Positions 61,487 to 64,000 of a DNA stretch of 64,000 nt are shown here, piece by piece; the first letter of the stretch is position 1, and every line of letters starts with the position of its first letter. The position numbers and the translations under genes are program-made. The stretch comes from Pleurocapsa sp. PCC 7319. Lineage in GTDB: Bacteria; Cyanobacteriota; Cyanobacteriia; Cyanobacteriales; Xenococcaceae. The DNA lies in NCBI RefSeq assembly GCF_000332195.1, contig NZ_KB235922.1, positions 4,313,322 to 4,377,321 on the forward strand, written 5' to 3'. Under the pieces are notes generated by a model that was given only the letters and a program-made list of their open reading frames with translations, made no database searches and was not told the origin of the DNA.

Positions 61487-62281
61487 ATGTTAGAGCTATA
61501 TCAGTTTGAGTTATCTCAATATTCAGAGAAAGTTCGCCTCATTCTGGATTACAAACAGCTAGAATACCGTAAAATTGAAGTTACCCCTGGGGTAGGTCAA
61601 ATCGAATTAATGCAGAAATCTGGCAGTCGCCAAGTTCCAGTACTTAAAGACGGCAGTACCTACGTTGCTGACTCTACAGAAATCGCTTTGTACTTAGAAC
61701 GCAAATATCCTGAACGTCCGATTATTCCCACTGAGCCTCTCACAAAAGGGCAATGCTTGTTAATGGAAGAATGGGCGGATGTCTCTATCGGTCTCAAGGG
61801 GCGTAAGGCTTTTATTGGTGCTTTAAATCAAAATCAAAATTTTCGGACTTCTGTCTTGCCAGCCAACACCCCAGATTTTGTCAAAACTGTTGTGAGAGCA
61901 ATTCCTGGAGAAGTTTTAGATGTTTTGGGCACAGGGGTAGGTTTTGGCGGAGATGCAGTCAAGGATGCCAAGAAAAGTCTCACTCAAGATTTAGAAGCGT
62001 TATGCCTAATTTTGCAAAATCAGCCCTACCTAACTGGAGATCAACCAACTTTAGCTGACCTAGCCGTAGCAGGGTTGAGCATTTTGTTAAAGTTTCCGGC
62101 TGGTTCTTATTTAGATATACCCGATCCCCTCAAAGGTAAAGGTATTCCAGGATTAGCTGACAACATTACTTTTGAACCATTTTTTGCTTGGCGCGATCGT
62201 CTCTATGAAGATTTTCGCCAAGGCTCTAGCACCAGCAATTTTGGCAACACTTCCTCTCCAACTTCGATCAATATTGAGTAA
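61487..62281 (+). CDS. Glutathione S-transferase family protein
   Basis: The protein has 264 residues. The N-terminal thioredoxin-like domain has LSQYSEKVRLILDYKQLEYR, SRQVPVLKDGSTYVADSTEI and ALYLERKYP. The C-terminal helical domain ends ADNITFEPFFAWRDRLYEDF. It may conjugate glutathione or serve a stress role. A good ribosome binding site (TAAGGAG) precedes ATG 61487. Confidence 0.9.
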   Translation: MLELYQFELSQYSEKVRLILDYKQLEYRKIEVTPGVGQIELMQKSGSRQVPVLKDGSTYVADSTEIALYLERKYPERPIIPTEPLTKGQCLLMEEWADVSIGLKGRKAFIGALNQNQNFRTSVLPANTPDFVKTVVRAIPGEVLDVLGTGVGFGGDAVKDAKKSLTQDLEALCLILQNQPYLTGDQPTLADLAVAGLSILLKFPAGSYLDIPDPLKGKGIPGLADNITFEPFFAWRDRLYEDFRQGSSTSNFGNTSSPTSINIE

Positions 62282-62350
62282 ACTCTAAAACTTAAGGCTT
62301 AGAGCTTACAGATTTTTTGGGAAAGTAAGAAATTATAAACAAATAAAATT

Positions 62351-62378
62351 AGAGGAGTATTTTCTTTGATACTCCTCT
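62351..62378. terminator. Perfect hairpin between GST and VWA genes
   Basis: AGAGGAGTAT (62351-62360) and ATACTCCTCT (62369-62378) are exact complements with an 8-base loop. No T-run follows on the + strand. Confidence 0.6.
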
Positions 62379-62466
62379 ATAAAGGCTATTGGATAAATCT
62401 GAGAAATTATATTTAAAGCTCGTATCATAGAGTCATCAGTTTTATTTTTTATATTTCCAAGCAATT

Positions 62467-63708
62467 ATGAGAGTAGGGATACAATCTTATCTCAGTGATA
62501 CTAATATTGATGCTCAATTAACCAGCAGTCAGCGCCAGCTATCTTTAGCTATCTCAGCCATTGCCGATAGTTCAGGGGGAGATTTACCACTGAATTTATG
62601 TCTAGTGTTAGATCGGAGTGGCTCAATGTTCGAGAAGCCTTTGGAGATGGTTAAGGATGCTGCTATCGGTATCATCGAAAAACTCAAGCCAGGCGATCGC
62701 ATTAGTATTGTCGCTTTTGCTCATCGGGCAAAAGTAATTGTTCCCAACCAGTTAGTTAACAACATTGAAAAAATCAAGCAAGAAATTAGGCTGATGGTTG
62801 CCGATGGTGGAACTGCTATTGATGAAGGAATGCGCCTAGGAATCAAAGAAGTCGCAGCTAGCAATCAAAACTGCGTGTCTCGGATCTTTTTACTCACTGA
62901 TGGCGAAAATGAACATGGTGATAATAATCGCTGTCTTAAATTAGCGGAATTAGCAGCAGAGTACAATGTCACCATTGACACTTTAGGTTTTGGAGAACAT
63001 TGGAATCAAGATGTTTTAGAGCAAATCTCTGATTCCGCTCAGGGAACTATAGTTTATATCGAACAGCCAGATCAAGCGATTATTGAGTTTGAGCGGTTGT
63101 TTGCCCGCGCTCAAGCTGTAGGTCTAACAAATAGTCATCTTACTGTTGAGTTAATGCCCAAAGTACGATTAGCAGAACTTAAGCCCTTGGCACAGGTAGC
63201 TCCCGAAACTATAGAATTACCCGTCAAAATGGAAGGTAATTATTTTTCTGTGCGCTTGGGAGATCTAATGATCGATCAACCACGAGTTATCCTAATCAAC
63301 TTTTATATTAATCAACTTCCTTTAGGAAAAAATAAAATAGCAGCAGTACAGATTCGTTATGACGATCCTGGAGCTAATCAAGAGAATTTGCATTCAGATA
63401 TTTTGGCGATTGAAATAGACGCTCAAAATCCTTATCAACCGCAACCCAGTGACATTGTTCAAAACAATATTTTGACTTTAGCTAAATATCGTCAAACTCA
63501 GATTGCTGAAACTAAATTACAGCAAGGCGATAATATTGGAGCCGCCACTATGCTACAAACTGCTGCCAAAACTGCCTTACAACTAGGAGATAAAGAAGGC
63601 GCGACCATACTTCAAACTAATGCTACCCGTTTACAAATCGGCAAAGATTTATCTGAGGGCGATCGCAAGAAAACTCGCCTAGTCTCTAAAACTATTTTGC
63701 GTGAATAA
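62467..63708 (+). CDS. VWA domain protein
   Basis: The protein has 413 residues. The von Willebrand A domain (about 40-215) has the MIDAS motif LVLDRSGSMFEKPLEM, then DGGTAIDEGMRLGIKEV and LLTDGENEHGD. A beta domain (220-330) and a helical C-terminus (about 335-395, AKYRQTQIAETKLQQGDN) follow. There is no signal peptide. It is of the cytoplasmic cyanobacterial type, of unknown role. Confidence 0.88.
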   Translation: MRVGIQSYLSDTNIDAQLTSSQRQLSLAISAIADSSGGDLPLNLCLVLDRSGSMFEKPLEMVKDAAIGIIEKLKPGDRISIVAFAHRAKVIVPNQLVNNIEKIKQEIRLMVADGGTAIDEGMRLGIKEVAASNQNCVSRIFLLTDGENEHGDNNRCLKLAELAAEYNVTIDTLGFGEHWNQDVLEQISDSAQGTIVYIEQPDQAIIEFERLFARAQAVGLTNSHLTVELMPKVRLAELKPLAQVAPETIELPVKMEGNYFSVRLGDLMIDQPRVILINFYINQLPLGKNKIAAVQIRYDDPGANQENLHSDILAIEIDAQNPYQPQPSDIVQNNILTLAKYRQTQIAETKLQQGDNIGAATMLQTAAKTALQLGDKEGATILQTNATRLQIGKDLSEGDRKKTRLVSKTILRE

Positions 63709-63882
63709 ATGAGTAAAGCTCCTAGCTAATTGCCAGAAGCTTAAAATAACTGATATTTTAAGTCGATGAGCCATCAATTATATTTGCCTAGTTCATTCTT
63801 GTCTTACAAGTTAAACCCCGTCCATATTGAAAACTGGAGTTTTGCTGGTTAAATAAAGTTTGAGTTAGAAGAATCAAGAACA

Positions 63883-63914
63883 ACTTGTTACTTGCTACTT
63901 GTTACTTGTTACTT
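63883..63914. repeat. TTGTTAC heptamer repeats at the window end
   Basis: Four to five units of CTTGTTA/CTTGCTA. The remaining bases to 64000 hold inverted pieces (AGCGTG ... CACGCT) but no gene. Confidence 0.75.
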
Positions 63915-64000
63915 TCTCGAACAGTTACATTAAAAACTACAGGTTTCAACAGCGTGGTTGGATATACTGAACTAAATTCAGCATCCCCCACGCTCAAACT

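Noticed and set aside
20370-63914. CRISPR arrays
   Set aside because: All tandem repeats here have seven-base units without unique spacers; no cas genes are present.

Overview
The window is chromosomal DNA from a cyanobacterium. The evidence is the very frequent HIP1 palindrome GCGATCGC, the NDH-1 subunit gene ndhD, a thylakoid-lumen cyclophilin of the TLP38 type next to efp and accB, cyanobacteria-typical families (DUF928, DUF502, TIGR02652, AAA-like ATPase/CHASE2), and heptameric short tandem repeats in many intergenic gaps. I cannot name the genus from sequence alone.

Layout. 1-2.5 kb holds the tail of a two-partner-secretion/haemagglutinin-like surface protein and three small genes of plasmid-like character. 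2.5-6.3 kb is a minus-strand pair of AAA-like ATPases, one with an HTH domain and one with CHASE2. 6.6-20.3 kb is the accessory region. It carries a core-2/I-branching glycosyltransferase, an RTX-type protein, small membrane and hypothetical genes, two paralogous GRDP-like proteins, a fragment of a graspetide-type ATP-grasp ligase, two candidate leader/core peptides with GG sites, a C39-peptidase ABC exporter cut by an ISAs1-type insertion sequence, and an HlyD partner. 20.4-34.5 kb is mostly conserved: a DUF928 protein, a lytic transglycosylase, an FHA protein, pgl, DUF502-nusB, dusA, a malic enzyme, a VanY-type peptidase, a SWIM protein and rpmI-rplT. 34.6-41 kb is mixed, with a GNAT relic, a P-loop kinase-like protein, a second RTX protein with near-identical 483-bp internal repeats, thpR, a substrate-binding protein and a DppB-type permease. 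41-54 kb is core: purC, bamA-lpxC-fabZ-lpxA (outer membrane assembly and lipid A), cyclophilin, efp-accB, DUF2993, GerMN, an SDR reductase and ndhD. 54-64 kb holds a YaaW-family protein, a Ser/Thr kinase, a response regulator overlapping a REC-GGDEF-EAL protein, a gamma carbonic anhydrase, TIGR02652, VOC, GST and VWA proteins.

The most interesting signal is regulatory. Between 6.6 and 14.2 kb at least eight intergenic sites carry an array of short (C/G)TCAGT-like direct repeats in strict helical phase. Five sites (type 1) share the register 11-11-10-12-11 and three (type 2) share 11-11-12-15, although the bases between repeats have diverged. They precede the glycosyltransferase, an RTX gene, a 55-codon gene, both GRDP-like genes, the ATP-grasp fragment and the GG-leader peptide gene; one is an orphan. 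This looks like a local regulon driven by a direct-repeat-binding regulator such as an OmpR/PhoB- or SARP-like winged helix, controlling peptide and secretion genes. The locus is decaying: a 171-bp MITE with a 9-bp target duplication sits between one array and the peptide gene, an IS with a 9-bp target duplication truncates the exporter, and a HIP1-ended palindromic element recurs four times, twice ending an ORF. All functional statements are read from sequence and family knowledge; no search or alignment program was run.
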